In this document: one piece after another, positions 50,123-58,554 of the stretch
How positions within the stretch are numbered: the stretch's first letter is position 1
Layout of the letters: each line of letters begins with the position of its first letter
Assembly: GCA_014799505.1 (NCBI GenBank)
Contig: JAAVHV010000009.1
Location: 94,101 to 157,859, forward strand
Reading direction: 5' to 3'
Length of the DNA: 63,759 bases
DNA from: Clostridiales bacterium
GTDB lineage: Bacteria; Bacillota; Clostridia; Oscillospirales; Oscillospiraceae
Translations under genes and position numbers: made by a program
The notes under the pieces: model-generated
Told to the model about the DNA's origin: nothing
Databases searched by the model: none
What the model saw: the letters and a program-made list of their open reading frames with translations, nothing else

Positions 50123-51109
50123 ATGGACAGAAAAATGATATCCAAAATTGTAAAAGCCAGCGGCATATCTGCTGGCGAAATGGTTCTTATTCATTTTTGG
50201 GGAGAGGACGCAGACAAGGAGATTGCAAACAGCTTCATGGCAGCTGTGGCGGAGATGGGGGCGGCGCCCGTATTGCTGCAGCAATCCCGTTCAGTCAATC
50301 GGGATATTTTCCTCGGGGCAAAAGAGAATTGCTTTGGTGAGCAATATTTTGATTTGTTCACGAAATTTGACGCGGTGCTTGATATTTTCGCATACCGTCC
50401 TGTTATTCTTGGATATGAAATCGATGAGGATCAATTTGAGCTTTACCGCAAGTATATGGCGCAGCTCTTCTCAAAGCTCATGACCTGCAAACGCTTTACG
50501 CAAATCAGAATCCCCACCGCGGCAAACGCGGAGGAATCCGGCCTTGATCCGCAGGACTACATTCAGCGCATGGAGCGAGCCTATGACGTTGATTACGCCG
50601 CTGTTTATGAGGCCTGCAAGCGGGAAAAAGACCGGTTTGAGGGAGTCAATCAAGTGCTGCTCCGCACGGGGGAAGACTGCGAGCTTTCCTTTGAGCTGAC
50701 CGATAGAGTGTGGCATATTGACGCCGGGGATGGCGATCTTCCATGCGGTGAGATTTACATTGCCCCAGTCGAGGACAAAACGCAGGGTACGGTTTATTTT
50801 GAAACATTCTACCTTGACGGCGCTCAATATGAGCGTGTTCGGCTGCACATCAAGGATGGGCGGATCATCAATAGCAATCAACCTGAAATTGCCGCCTTTT
50901 TTGAGAAGCAGCCACAGGAAAACAGAGTCGTCTGTGAACTCGGCTTTGGCATGAACCCCAATGTGACGGATCTGTGCGGCTATACTGTTTTGGATGAAAA
51001 AATGCGAGGCACGTTTCATATCGCGGCTGGCGCAAATCATATGTTCGGCGGTACAAACGTGGCTTCCGATCACATTGATTTTGTTGGTCATGGCACGATA
51101 GTCTTGTAA
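50123..51109 (+). CDS. M29-like metallopeptidase (aminopeptidase) homologue
   Basis: A 328-residue protein resembling the AmpS/M29 family. The C-terminal metal-site region is characteristic: CELGFGMNPNV, GTFHIAAGANHMFGGTN and SDHIDFV. An Asp-rich HIDAGDGDLPCGEIYIAPVED block near residue 195-215 also fits. It is shorter than classical M29 enzymes (about 410 residues), with the difference in the N-terminal half. The cassette is clearly more AT-rich than the flanking DNA, suggesting acquisition. GGAGG lies 11 bases before the ATG. First gene of three. Confidence 0.82.
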   Translation: MDRKMISKIVKASGISAGEMVLIHFWGEDADKEIANSFMAAVAEMGAAPVLLQQSRSVNRDIFLGAKENCFGEQYFDLFTKFDAVLDIFAYRPVILGYEIDEDQFELYRKYMAQLFSKLMTCKRFTQIRIPTAANAEESGLDPQDYIQRMERAYDVDYAAVYEACKREKDRFEGVNQVLLRTGEDCELSFELTDRVWHIDAGDGDLPCGEIYIAPVEDKTQGTVYFETFYLDGAQYERVRLHIKDGRIINSNQPEIAAFFEKQPQENRVVCELGFGMNPNVTDLCGYTVLDEKMRGTFHIAAGANHMFGGTNVASDHIDFVGHGTIVL

Positions 51110-51124
51110 CTGGAGAGAAACGGT

Positions 51125-51493
51125 ATGAATGAACAGCAGCGAAAATTTGAGTCCTATCTGGATGAACAGGCCGCAGCCTGTAAACAGCGCATACAACTGC
51201 TTGCGGAGGATGACCGCACAGATGAGGGAAATTTTGAAAAAGTCCGCGCAAACATCTATGAGATTTTCAAAACGATCCTCTCTGTTGCGGAAAGGGTCTG
51301 CGGAGAGGAGGATGGGGCTAAGAGGGACTTTTTCTTGCAAAAAGCGGAGCAAATCCCCACAAGCTGGACGGCTTCTTATGAAAAGGCAAAACAGAGTGGG
51401 GACGTTGAGAAAATGCACATTGAAAGCATCAAGCTCGACACCATCCAGGAAATCAAGGATATGTGTATGCGGATTTGGGAGGGAACCACATGA
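51125..51493 (+). CDS. Small helical protein of the M29 cassette
   Basis: A 122-residue hydrophilic, almost entirely helical protein (KFESYLDEQAAACKQRIQLL, then NFEKVRANIYEIFKTILSV and MHIESIKLDTIQEIKDMC). No signal, membrane segment or known domain. It starts 15 bases after the peptidase gene with GGAGAGA in front, and its stop overlaps the ArsR-type start (ATGA). The heptad-like pattern could support dimerisation or binding to either partner. I do not recognise a family. Confidence 0.75.
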   Translation: MNEQQRKFESYLDEQAAACKQRIQLLAEDDRTDEGNFEKVRANIYEIFKTILSVAERVCGEEDGAKRDFFLQKAEQIPTSWTASYEKAKQSGDVEKMHIESIKLDTIQEIKDMCMRIWEGTT

Positions 51494-52047
51494 CCGAAGC
51501 AGAAGCGATCAGCCTGTTCAAGTGTCTGGCAGATAAGTCACGGCTGCAAATTTTGAAATCCCTCGCGGTTGAGGATATGTACGTGGAGAGATTGGCAGAG
51601 CGATTGGGCCTCACCGCGCCCACCATTTCCTTTCATCTGAAAAAGCTGTCGGACGCCGGCGCTGTGGCCGCATACAAAAATCAGTATTACATGATGTATT
51701 CCCTGAATAAAGAGATGTTCCGGACCAGCATATTGGAAATTTTGCAGCAGGAATCGGACGAGGCGCAAAAGCAGGCGCAGCGGGATGCGGACTACCGGCA
51801 AAGAGTGATAGATGCCTTTTTTGAATATGGGAAATTGAAATCTATTCCCGTCCAGCGCAAAAAGGAGCGCATTGTTCTGGAAGTGATCGCCGAAGCGTTT
51901 GACTTTGACAGGATATATTCCGAACGGGAAGTAAACATTATCATTGCCGATTTCCATGATGATTTCTGTACCATTCGCCGTGACCTGATCGGCGAGCGGC
52001 TTTTAGACCGAAATGGTATGGAGTATTGGCGAATGAAAAACGGCTGA
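51490..52047 (+). CDS. ArsR-type regulator with DUF2087 domain
   Basis: A 185-residue transcription factor. Residues 1-85 form an ArsR winged helix (FKCLADKSRLQILKSL, then LTAPTISFHLKKLSDAGAV as recognition helix). Residues 110-185 are DUF2087, seen as FFEYGKLKSIPVQRKKERIV, YSEREVNIIIADFHDDF and TIRRDLIGERLLDRNG. No metal-binding Cys pair is evident, so it is not an obvious metal sensor. The last gene of the cassette, overlapping the gene before it. It probably controls the promoter palindrome at 50036-50067. Confidence 0.92.
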   Translation: MTEAEAISLFKCLADKSRLQILKSLAVEDMYVERLAERLGLTAPTISFHLKKLSDAGAVAAYKNQYYMMYSLNKEMFRTSILEILQQESDEAQKQAQRDADYRQRVIDAFFEYGKLKSIPVQRKKERIVLEVIAEAFDFDRIYSEREVNIIIADFHDDFCTIRRDLIGERLLDRNGMEYWRMKNG

Positions 52048-52130
52048 CAGGAGCAGATAACAGTGGAATTTTGCCGAATGAAGTTGAATCAGCAAAGAGA
52101 ATTTAGAAAAAGAAATTTTTGGAAATTATC

Positions 52131-52159
52131 TTGACACAAGAAATATTTGGGGGTATACT
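52131..52159 (+). promoter_or_regulatory. Promoter of the RpiR-family regulator gene
   Basis: TTGACA (52131-52136), 17 bp, TATACT (52154-52159). Confidence 0.85.
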
Positions 52160-52386
52160 CAGAGTAGAGGGAAAAAGACTTTTGACTTTTGAATGAACGT
52201 CCAAGCCACGTGTACGACCCGATATGGCGGCAGAGCGCCGCCCAGGCAGGAGAGCACGGCGGCGGGGACGTTTGCTTTTTAGAGACGGCTGACAGAGCGG
52301 ATGGAACCGCCCTCCCGGTCTGCGGATCTGCGGCAAACCGGTGTGCGCCCGGATAGCTCGGACGCGGGGCTGAGAGGAGAGAGAGC
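52160..52386 (+). other. Long structured leader of the RpiR-family gene
   Basis: About 220 transcribed bases with no gene. AACGTCC (about 52196) can pair with GGACGTT (about 52267) around a GGCGGC/GCCGCC inner hairpin, and a TGCTTTTT tract follows directly, so the fold could be an attenuator. No known riboswitch class was recognised. Confidence 0.45.
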
Positions 52387-53232
52387 ATGAAAAGCGCGCT
52401 GCTAAGGCTGGGAGAGAGCCGGGACTCCATGAGCGCCACAGAACGGGCTGTCGCGGACTATCTGCTGGGCCACCAGGGAGAGGCCATGGGGCTGAGCATC
52501 CACCAATTGGCGGAAAAAACCTTTACCTCCCCGTCCACCGTCATTCGGATGTGCCAGCACATCGGATTCAAAGGCTACAAGGAATTCCGCCAGGCCGTGA
52601 CCTGCGAGGTGGCGGTGCGCCGCCTGGATCAGCGGCAGGAGCGCGGAGAGATCACCCGCTCCGACAGCCTGGACGAGATCGTGGACAAGGTCACCTACCA
52701 GAATATTATGTCTCTGGAGAACACCAAAAGCCTGATCGACACCGGAACGCTCCAGTCCTGCGTGGATCTGCTGCGGAGCGCGCGGACAGTGCTTCTGTTT
52801 GGGCTGGGGGCTTCGCTGTGCGCCGCCCGGGATCTGAACCTGAGGTTTCTCCGGCTGAACAAGCCCTGCGTGGTAAACGACGACTGGCACGCCCAGCTGC
52901 TCCAGGCCAAAAACGCCTCCAGGGACGATTTGGCCATCGTGCTGTCCTACTCCGGGGAAACGGCGGAGGTTGTGGCCTGCGTCAAGGCCCTCCGGGAGAA
53001 CGGGGCGCCCATCATCGCCATCACCCGGCGGGTGGATTCCCAGGTGGCGGAGCTGTCTGACTACTGCCTGTATACCACCGACAACCCGTCCGCCGCCCAC
53101 AGCGGGGCCATGGCCACCCACATCTCCCAGCTCAACGTCATCGACATCCTGTTCACCGCCTACGCCAACAGCGTACACGGCCTGGAAGCAATGCCCCGGG
53201 CCGGCACGGCGCCCAAGCTGGGCTTGGCTTAG
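52387..53232 (+). CDS. MurR/RpiR-family transcriptional regulator
   Basis: A 281-residue regulator. Residues 1-80 are an RpiR-type HTH (SATERAVADYLLGHQGEAMG, then LAEKTFTSPSTVIRMCQHIG with FKGYKEFRQAV). The C-terminal SIS domain (about 115-260) binds a phosphosugar: VLLFGLGASLCAARDL, IVLSYSGETAEVVACV and APIIAITRRVDSQVAELSD. These proteins control sugar or cell-wall recycling genes, usually adjacent; none is here, so its regulon is elsewhere. AGGAGA precedes the ATG. Own promoter and terminator. Confidence 0.94.
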   Translation: MKSALLRLGESRDSMSATERAVADYLLGHQGEAMGLSIHQLAEKTFTSPSTVIRMCQHIGFKGYKEFRQAVTCEVAVRRLDQRQERGEITRSDSLDEIVDKVTYQNIMSLENTKSLIDTGTLQSCVDLLRSARTVLLFGLGASLCAARDLNLRFLRLNKPCVVNDDWHAQLLQAKNASRDDLAIVLSYSGETAEVVACVKALRENGAPIIAITRRVDSQVAELSDYCLYTTDNPSAAHSGAMATHISQLNVIDILFTAYANSVHGLEAMPRAGTAPKLGLA

Positions 53233-53272
53233 ATCATCCACCCGGATAGCTTCGGGGGCAAAACGAGATCAA

Positions 53273-53298
53273 AAAGCGCGGCCAGGAGGCCGCGCTTT
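53273..53298 (+). terminator. Terminator of the RpiR-family gene
   Basis: An 11-bp perfect stem (AAAGCGCGGCC and complement), 4-base loop, then CTTTAC. Confidence 0.8.
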
Positions 53299-53333
53299 CT
53301 TTACGTCTGGGATCAGGACCCACACCGCCCGAC

Positions 53334-53362
53334 TTGACAAGGCCGCGATATCATTTTATTCT
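53334..53362 (+). promoter_or_regulatory. Promoter of the ECF sigma operon
   Basis: TTGACA (53334-53339), 17 bp, TATTCT (53357-53362), about 80 bases before the sigma gene. Confidence 0.75.
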
Positions 53363-53442
53363 GGGGAAGCGTAATATCGGGCCTGAAATCCTGTCTTATT
53401 TCATGAAGGCCTTCATAGACAAACTCAAAGGGGGGGACGGGG

Positions 53443-54000
53443 ATGGAGGACAGTCAGATCGTGGAGCTGTACTGGCGGCGGGATGAGGCGGCCATCGGGG
53501 AGACGGAGCGGAAATACGGCGCGCTGTGCCGGGGCGTGGCCAGGAACATCCTGGGCGTGGACGAGGACGCGGAGGAGTGCGTCAACGACGCCCTCCATCA
53601 GGCCTGGAACTCCATCCCGCCCCAGCGCCCCGACAGGCTGGGGGCATGGCTGGGGAAAGTGACCCGCAACCTGGCGCTGAACCTCTGGAGCAAAAACCGC
53701 GCCCAGAAGCGGTACGCTGGCATGACCGCGCTTTTGAGCGAGCTGGAGGACTGCGTCCCCGCAACCGGGGGCGTGGAGCGGGAGCTGGAGGAGCAGGAGC
53801 TGTCCGCCGCCATCGACGGCTGGCTGAGAGAGCTGCCCCAGGCGGATCGCGTGCTGTTCCTGCGGCGGTACTGGTACGGCGTGGAGCTGCGGGAGCTGGC
53901 GGCGGAGCGGGGCGTCTCCCCCAACCGGCTGGCGCAGAAGATGTTCCGGCTGCGCCAAAGCCTGAAAAACGCATTGGAAAAGGAGGGCTTTACCCTATGA
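53443..54000 (+). CDS. ECF-type RNA polymerase sigma factor
   Basis: A 185-residue sigma factor. Region 2: IVELYWRRDEAAIGETERKY, NILGVDEDAEECVNDALHQA and AWLGKVTRNLALNLWSKNRA. Region 4: LPQADRVLFLRRYWYGVELR followed by AAERGVSPNRLAQKMFRLRQ. This layout fits the clostridial ECF group that is paired with a small membrane anti-sigma protein. The ATG at 53443 follows GGGGGGACGGGG. Its stop overlaps the anti-sigma start. Confidence 0.92.
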   Translation: MEDSQIVELYWRRDEAAIGETERKYGALCRGVARNILGVDEDAEECVNDALHQAWNSIPPQRPDRLGAWLGKVTRNLALNLWSKNRAQKRYAGMTALLSELEDCVPATGGVERELEEQELSAAIDGWLRELPQADRVLFLRRYWYGVELRELAAERGVSPNRLAQKMFRLRQSLKNALEKEGFTL

Positions 54001-54557
54001 GGAACGAGGAAAAGGCGGTGCGGCTGTTCAACGGCGTCACCGGCGTGGGGGACGACCTGATTGAAGAGGCACGAATGGTGCAGAGACGCAAAAAAGTCGC
54101 TATGAGGCGGCGATGGGGGATGATAGCGGCCTGCTTTATCGCAATCACGCTGATTACAATTGGAACTGTGTTTGCGGCAAGTGAAGATTTCAGGCAGCTT
54201 GCTATTTCCTTCTTTTTCCCCGTCTATACAGAGAATGAACTTCACGAAATAGACGAAGGACATCGGACGGGGTCGTTCAGTATGGAGGATACGCTGTTCA
54301 CCTTCCTGGAGAAATTTAATACGGAACATATGGCAGGTGAAATAACGGTAAAAAACGAGAATGGATTTGAATATGTCGTGCTGGCCCAGAATGAAAATTC
54401 CATAAACGTGATTGCATCGTGTACTACGCCTGATGATAAACTTTTCATTATCATGGAACGGACTAACTACAAAGAGACGACTGGTTTATGGCAGGTGACA
54501 GCCTATCAAATCCTTGACCGCGAGGCGGCAAATGAACTGATTGACAATGGACAATAG
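53997..54557 (+). CDS. Putative anti-sigma membrane protein
   Basis: A 186-residue protein. Residues 1-40 are cytoplasmic and charged (NEEKAVRLFNGVTGVGDDLI, QRRKKVAMRRRW), one helix follows (GMIAACFIAITLITIGTVFA), then an extracellular part with FLEKFNTEHMAGEITVKN-type strands, possibly a DUF4367-like fold. The gene start is GC-rich like its neighbours but becomes clearly AT-rich from about codon 22, as if the sensor half came from elsewhere. Overlap with the sigma gene supports a regulator pair. Confidence 0.82.
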   Translation: MRNEEKAVRLFNGVTGVGDDLIEEARMVQRRKKVAMRRRWGMIAACFIAITLITIGTVFAASEDFRQLAISFFFPVYTENELHEIDEGHRTGSFSMEDTLFTFLEKFNTEHMAGEITVKNENGFEYVVLAQNENSINVIASCTTPDDKLFIIMERTNYKETTGLWQVTAYQILDREAANELIDNGQ

Positions 54558-54591
54558 GATCATCTATTGTTTGACGGCTTCCAGACATATC

Positions 54592-54633
54592 AAAAAAGGG
54601 CACGCGCCGCCGAAACGGTGCGTGCTCTTTTTT
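54592..54633. terminator. Bidirectional terminator before asnS
   Basis: A6 and T6 tracts flank an 8-bp stem (GGGCACGC/GCGTGCTC, one G-U) with an inner GCCG/CGGT extension. Shared by the sigma operon and the convergent asnS. Confidence 0.87.
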
Positions 54634-54635
54634 CC

Positions 54636-56030
54636 TTAAAACTCCGCGTTGCCCACCGTTCTCGGGTGCAGCTCCACGTCCCGGATGTTGGACACGCCGG
54701 TGAGGTACATGACCATCCGCTCGAAGCCCAGGCCGAACCCGGCGTGGCGGCAGGAGCCGTAGCGCCGCAGATCCAGGTACCACCAGTAATCCTCGGGGTT
54801 TAGGCCCAGCTCGCCCATCCGCTTCTCCAGCACATCGATGCGCTCCTCGCGCTGGGAGCCGCCGATGATCTCGCCGATGCCGGGCACCAGGCAGTCGGCA
54901 GCGGCCACCGTCTTGCCGTCGTCGTTGAGGCGCATATAGAACGCCTTGATGTCACGGGGGTAATCGGTGACGAACACCGGCTTTTTGAACACCTGCTCGG
55001 TGAGGTAGCGCTCGTGCTCGGTCTGGAGGTCGCAGCCCCACTCCACCTTGTAGTCGAACTTGTCGTTGTTCTTCTTCAGGATCTCGATGGCGTCGGTGTA
55101 GGTGACGCGGCCGAAGTCGGAGGAGGCCACTAGCTTCAGCCGCTCCACCAGCCCCTTGTCCACGAAGGAGTTGAAGAAATTCATCTCGTCGGGGCAGCGC
55201 TCCATGACGTAATTGATGATATACTTAATCATGGCCTCGGCCACGTCCATATCGTCGGCCAGGTCGGCGAAAGCCATTTCCGGCTCGATCATCCAGAACT
55301 CGGCGGCGTGGCGCTGGGTGTTGGAGTTCTCCGCCCGGAAGGTGGGGCCGAAGGTATACACACTGCCGAAGGCCATGGCAAAGTTCTCCGCGTTGAGCTG
55401 GCCGGACACGGTCAGGTTGGCCCGCTTGCCGAAGAAGTCCTTCGACCAGTCCACAGACCCGTCCTCCAGCCGGGGCGGGTTTTCCATGTCCAGGGTGGTC
55501 ACCTGGAACATCTCCCCCGCGCCCTCGCAGTCGCTGGCGGTGATGATGGGGGTGTGGATATACACAAAGCCCCGCTCCTGGAAGAAGCAGTGGATGGCGT
55601 GGGCGGCCACGGAGCGCACCCGGAAGGCGGCGGAAAACAGGTTGGTGCGGGGCCGCAGGTGCTGGATGGTGCGCAGGTACTCCACGCTGTGGCGCTTCTT
55701 TTGCAGTGGGTAGTCCGGGGAGGACACGCCCTCCACCGCGATGGAGGCGGCCTTGATCTCCAGGGGCTGCTTGGCCTCCGGGGTGAGCACCACCGTGCCG
55801 GTGACGATGAGGGCCGCGCCCACGTTCTGTCCGGCGATGTCCTTATAGTTGTCCAGGGCGTTAGCGTCCATGACGATCTGAAGGTTTTTGAAGCAGGAGC
55901 CGTCGTTCAGCTCGATGAAGCCGAAGGTTTTCATGTCCCGGATGGTGCGGGCCCAGCCCATGACGGTGACGGTCTGGCCGCCCAGCCGCTCGCTGTCGGC
56001 GAAAACAGAGGCAATGGTGATGCGTTCCAT
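54636..56030 (-). CDS. asnS: Asparaginyl-tRNA synthetase
   Basis: A 464-residue class IIb synthetase. An N-terminal OB-fold binds the anticodon ([20 protein letters not shown]). Motif 2 is [20 protein letters not shown] and motif 3 is [15 protein letters not shown]. The [20 protein letters not shown] block is specific for AsnRS rather than AspRS. It charges tRNA-Asn directly. The ATG at 56030 follows GAGGGAAC; the upstream open frame is not conserved. It stands alone on the minus strand between the sigma operon and ktrA. Confidence 0.96.
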   Translation of the reverse strand: MERITIASVFADSERLGGQTVTVMGWARTIRDMKTFGFIELNDGSCFKNLQIVMDANALDNYKDIAGQNVGAALIVTGTVVLTPEAKQPLEIKAASIAVEGVSSPDYPLQKKRHSVEYLRTIQHLRPRTNLFSAAFRVRSVAAHAIHCFFQERGFVYIHTPIITASDCEGAGEMFQVTTLDMENPPRLEDGSVDWSKDFFGKRANLTVSGQLNAENFAMAFGSVYTFGPTFRAENSNTQRHAAEFWMIEPEMAFADLADDMDVAEAMIKYIINYVMERCPDEMNFFNSFVDKGLVERLKLVASSDFGRVTYTDAIEILKKNNDKFDYKVEWGCDLQTEHERYLTEQVFKKPVFVTDYPRDIKAFYMRLNDDGKTVAAADCLVPGIGEIIGGSQREERIDVLEKRMGELGLNPEDYWWYLDLRRYGSCRHAGFGLGFERMVMYLTGVSNIRDVELHPRTVGNAEF

Positions 56031-56135
56031 ATGCGTTCCCTCAATTTCTGATTTTGATGATTTCCGCCCCTGCGGGGCGGAAACAGGATGATTCCAATAG
56101 TATACCATTTTTTGCGGGTTTTGCAAGGGCTATTG

Positions 56136-56783
56136 TCATTTTACCATCTTGGCTACGTCGTCGGGCCGTCCCGCCACCAGGATGTGGGTGTCCGCCTTGA
56201 ATTTGAACTGGGCGGCATCCAGGGGCAGGATGGCCCCGTCCTCTTTGCGCCCGATGACGTTCACGTTCCATCGCTTGCGGATGTCCAGCTCCAGCAGGGT
56301 CATGCCCGCCCAATCGTCAGGCACGTCCAGCTCAAAAATGGCGTAGCCGGGGGCCAGCTCAATATACTCCAGCGCCCCGTTGACGCTGAAGCGCATGGCG
56401 GTGCGCTGGGCCATGTCCCTCTCGGGGAACACCACCTCATCCGCGCCGATCTTCAGCAGCAGCCGGGCGTGGAGATCCTTGTCCGCCTTGGAGATGACCA
56501 TGGGGGCCCCCAGCTCCTTAAGCAGGGAGGTGATCTCCAGGGAGGACTGGAAATTGTCGCTGATGCACACAAAGCAGAAGTCGAAGCTGGCCACGTCCAG
56601 GGAGCGCAGCACCTCCTCGTCCATGCAGTCGCCGATCTTGGCCTGGGTGACGTAGGGGGCGATGCGGTTCACCGCCTCCTCGTCGGTGTCGATGACCATC
56701 ACCTCGCTGCCCGAGTCCATGAGTTTCAGCGCCAGGTTGCTGCCGAACCGGCCCAGGCCGATGACCAGGAATGTCGCTGCCAT
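56136..56783 (-). CDS. ktrA: KtrA-type potassium channel regulator
   Basis: A 215-residue single RCK protein: RCK-N with FLVIGLGRFGSNLALKLMDSG (GxGxxG, ATP/ADP or NAD binding) and VMVIDTDEE, then RCK-C from about residue 135 (YIELAPGYAIFELDVPDDWA). It forms the octameric ring that gates KtrB. KtrA is half the size of TrkA at 48497, which carries two modules. It is co-directional with ktrB, 62 bases downstream of it, with GGAGG before the ATG. Confidence 0.94.
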   Translation of the reverse strand: MAATFLVIGLGRFGSNLALKLMDSGSEVMVIDTDEEAVNRIAPYVTQAKIGDCMDEEVLRSLDVASFDFCFVCISDNFQSSLEITSLLKELGAPMVISKADKDLHARLLLKIGADEVVFPERDMAQRTAMRFSVNGALEYIELAPGYAIFELDVPDDWAGMTLLELDIRKRWNVNVIGRKEDGAILPLDAAQFKFKADTHILVAGRPDDVAKMVK

Positions 56784-56845
56784 ACTGTCCGCCTCCTCTT
56801 AAAATCAAACAAATGTTTCACGTGAAACACATCAGGGCCGCCAAG

Positions 56846-58183
56846 TCACCCGATGGTGATGTGCTCCACCGGGTCCTTTACCCGGGGCGCCCCCCGCTCC
56901 GCCAGCGCCATCATCATGGACAGGCTGCCGATGCGCCCGCAGTACATCATGACGATGAGCAGCCCCCGGTTGAAGGGCGACAGGGCCCGGGTGATGCCGG
57001 TGCTCAGCCCCACGGTGCTCATGGCGGAGAACAGCTCGAACAGCGCGTCCTGGAGCGGGAAGGGCTGCGTGGCCAGCATGAGGAAGCCGCCCAACCCGAT
57101 AAAGGTCATATACAGCGTCACCCCCGCCGCCGAGCGGTGGATCTGCTCCTCGTCCAGCCGGCGGTTGAAGGCCCCTACCTCCCGCCTGCCCCGGACATAG
57201 CTGGCCAGGGTGAGCAGGCACACCGCCACGGTGGTGATCTTCACGCCGCCGCCGGTGGAGCCGGGGCCCGCTCCGATGAACATCAGCATAATGGTCAGCA
57301 GACCGCCCCCGCTGGTGAGCCGGGACAAATCAACGGTGTTGAACCCCGCCGTCCGGGGGGAGACGGCCTGGAACAGGGAGACCAGCGCCTGCTCCGCCGG
57401 GGACATCCCCGCCAGCAGATTGTCCCGCTCGGCAAACCAGAACAGCGCCGTACCGCCTATGACCAGGACGGCGCTGGCGGTGAGCATGATCTTGGTGTGG
57501 AGGGAGTAGCGGCGGAAGTGGATCCCCTTCTCCCACACGTCCCGCCACACCAAAAAGCCCAGCCCGCCCAGCAGCACCAGGGCGCACACCGTCACGTTCA
57601 CCAGCGGGTCAAACACGTAATGGGTGAGGGAGCTGTAGGGCTCCCGGAAGCCCATCAGATCAAAGCCCGCGTTGCAGAAGGCGGACACGCTGTGGAACAC
57701 GGCGTACCACAGGCCCTGTGCGAAGCCTAACTCCGGGATGAACCGGAAGGCCAGCAGCACCGCGCCGATCCCCTCGATGGCGGCGGTGCCGCCCAGGATA
57801 TAGCGCAGCAGGGTGAGCGCGTCGCTCAGCCGCTGGGCGCTGACGCTCTCCATCATCAACGAGCGCTGCTTGAGGCCGATCTTCCGCTTCAGCAGCACAG
57901 AGGCCATGAGCACCATGGTCATATAGCCCAGCCCGCCTACCTGGATGAGTACCAGCAGGATGACCTGCCCCAGCAGATTGAACTGCGTCCAGGTATCCGC
58001 CGCCACCAGCCCCGTGACGCAGGTGGCGGAGGTGGCGGTAAACAGGCTGTCCAGGAAGGACAGGCCCTGCCCCGTCCGGTTGGCGGCGGGCAGCATCAGC
58101 AGCAGCGCCCCCGCCAGGATGATAGCCAGAAATCCCAGGGCAATGCTCCGATTGGGGGAGAGTTTCAGCGGCTTGTTTTTCAC
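56846..58183 (-). CDS. ktrB: KtrB-type potassium transporter
   Basis: A 445-residue membrane protein with four pore repeats: TATSATCVTGLVAADTW, SVSAFCNAGFDLMGF, AVSPRTAGFNTVDLS and SAMSTVGLSTGITRA. FIGAGPGSTGGGVKITTV is the conserved gating loop. It takes up potassium with sodium. The GTG at 58183 follows GAGGGGGG at six bases. A longer reading frame would continue through the tRNA-Ala gene and is clearly not coding. It forms an operon with ktrA. Confidence 0.93.
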   Translation of the reverse strand: MKNKPLKLSPNRSIALGFLAIILAGALLLMLPAANRTGQGLSFLDSLFTATSATCVTGLVAADTWTQFNLLGQVILLVLIQVGGLGYMTMVLMASVLLKRKIGLKQRSLMMESVSAQRLSDALTLLRYILGGTAAIEGIGAVLLAFRFIPELGFAQGLWYAVFHSVSAFCNAGFDLMGFREPYSSLTHYVFDPLVNVTVCALVLLGGLGFLVWRDVWEKGIHFRRYSLHTKIMLTASAVLVIGGTALFWFAERDNLLAGMSPAEQALVSLFQAVSPRTAGFNTVDLSRLTSGGGLLTIMLMFIGAGPGSTGGGVKITTVAVCLLTLASYVRGRREVGAFNRRLDEEQIHRSAAGVTLYMTFIGLGGFLMLATQPFPLQDALFELFSAMSTVGLSTGITRALSPFNRGLLIVMMYCGRIGSLSMMMALAERGAPRVKDPVEHITIG

Positions 58184-58312
58184 ATCGGACCCCCCTCTTC
58201 CGCAGCGGGACGCGAAGCGTCCCAAAAAAGCCGCCGCAAGCGTTATATCCCTTACGGCGGCATATCTTGCGTTCATCAACAATACACCGCGCGAAAAATC
58301 CGCAAAGCAGGG

Positions 58313-58347
58313 AAGTCGGCAAATTTCTGATCGAAATTTGCCGACTT
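58313..58347 (-). terminator. tRNA-Ala(CGC) terminator hairpin
   Basis: A 15-bp perfect stem (AAGTCGGCAAATTTC and complement), 5-base loop, eight bases after the tRNA. Same design as the hairpins after the other two tRNA genes; the T tract is weak here (CCCTGCTTTG). Confidence 0.8.
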
Positions 58348-58355
58348 CGCCGTAC

Positions 58356-58431
58356 TGGTGGACCCGAAGGGATTCGAACCCTCGACCTCTGCGTTGCGAA
58401 CGCAGCGCTCTCCCAACTGAGCTACGGGCCC
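58356..58431 (-). tRNA. tRNA-Ala (anticodon CGC)
   Basis: A 76-base tRNA on the minus strand: acceptor GGGCCCG/CGGGTCC, D-arm GCTCAGTTGGGAGAGC, anticodon stem CTGCG/CGCAG around TTCGCAA, T-loop TTCGAAT, encoded CCA. Reads GCG codons, useful in this high-GC genome. Confidence 0.97.
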
Positions 58432-58450
58432 ATAAATTCACAACGGGTTT

Positions 58451-58478
58451 ATTATACCAGAAAAAACAAATTTGTAAA
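58451..58478 (-). promoter_or_regulatory. tRNA-Ala(CGC) promoter
   Basis: Minus strand TTTACA (58478-58473), 16 bp, TATAAT (58456-58451). Confidence 0.8.
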
Positions 58479-58554
58479 GGGGAAATCTCCATTTTGCTCC
58501 GATAATTTTCAGGCGCTCCGCAAAAGCGGAGCGCCTGGTCTCATTTTCCGCGCG

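Noticed and set aside
52190-52280. A small RNA gene such as 4.5S/6S RNA in the RpiR leader
   Set aside because: None of the conserved SRP or 6S sequence blocks is present, and the stretch lies directly downstream of the regulator's own promoter.
58184-58492. An N-terminal extension of KtrB by 103 residues
   Set aside because: It would translate the tRNA-Ala(CGC) gene and its terminator; a GTG with a strong ribosome site at 58183 fits the family.
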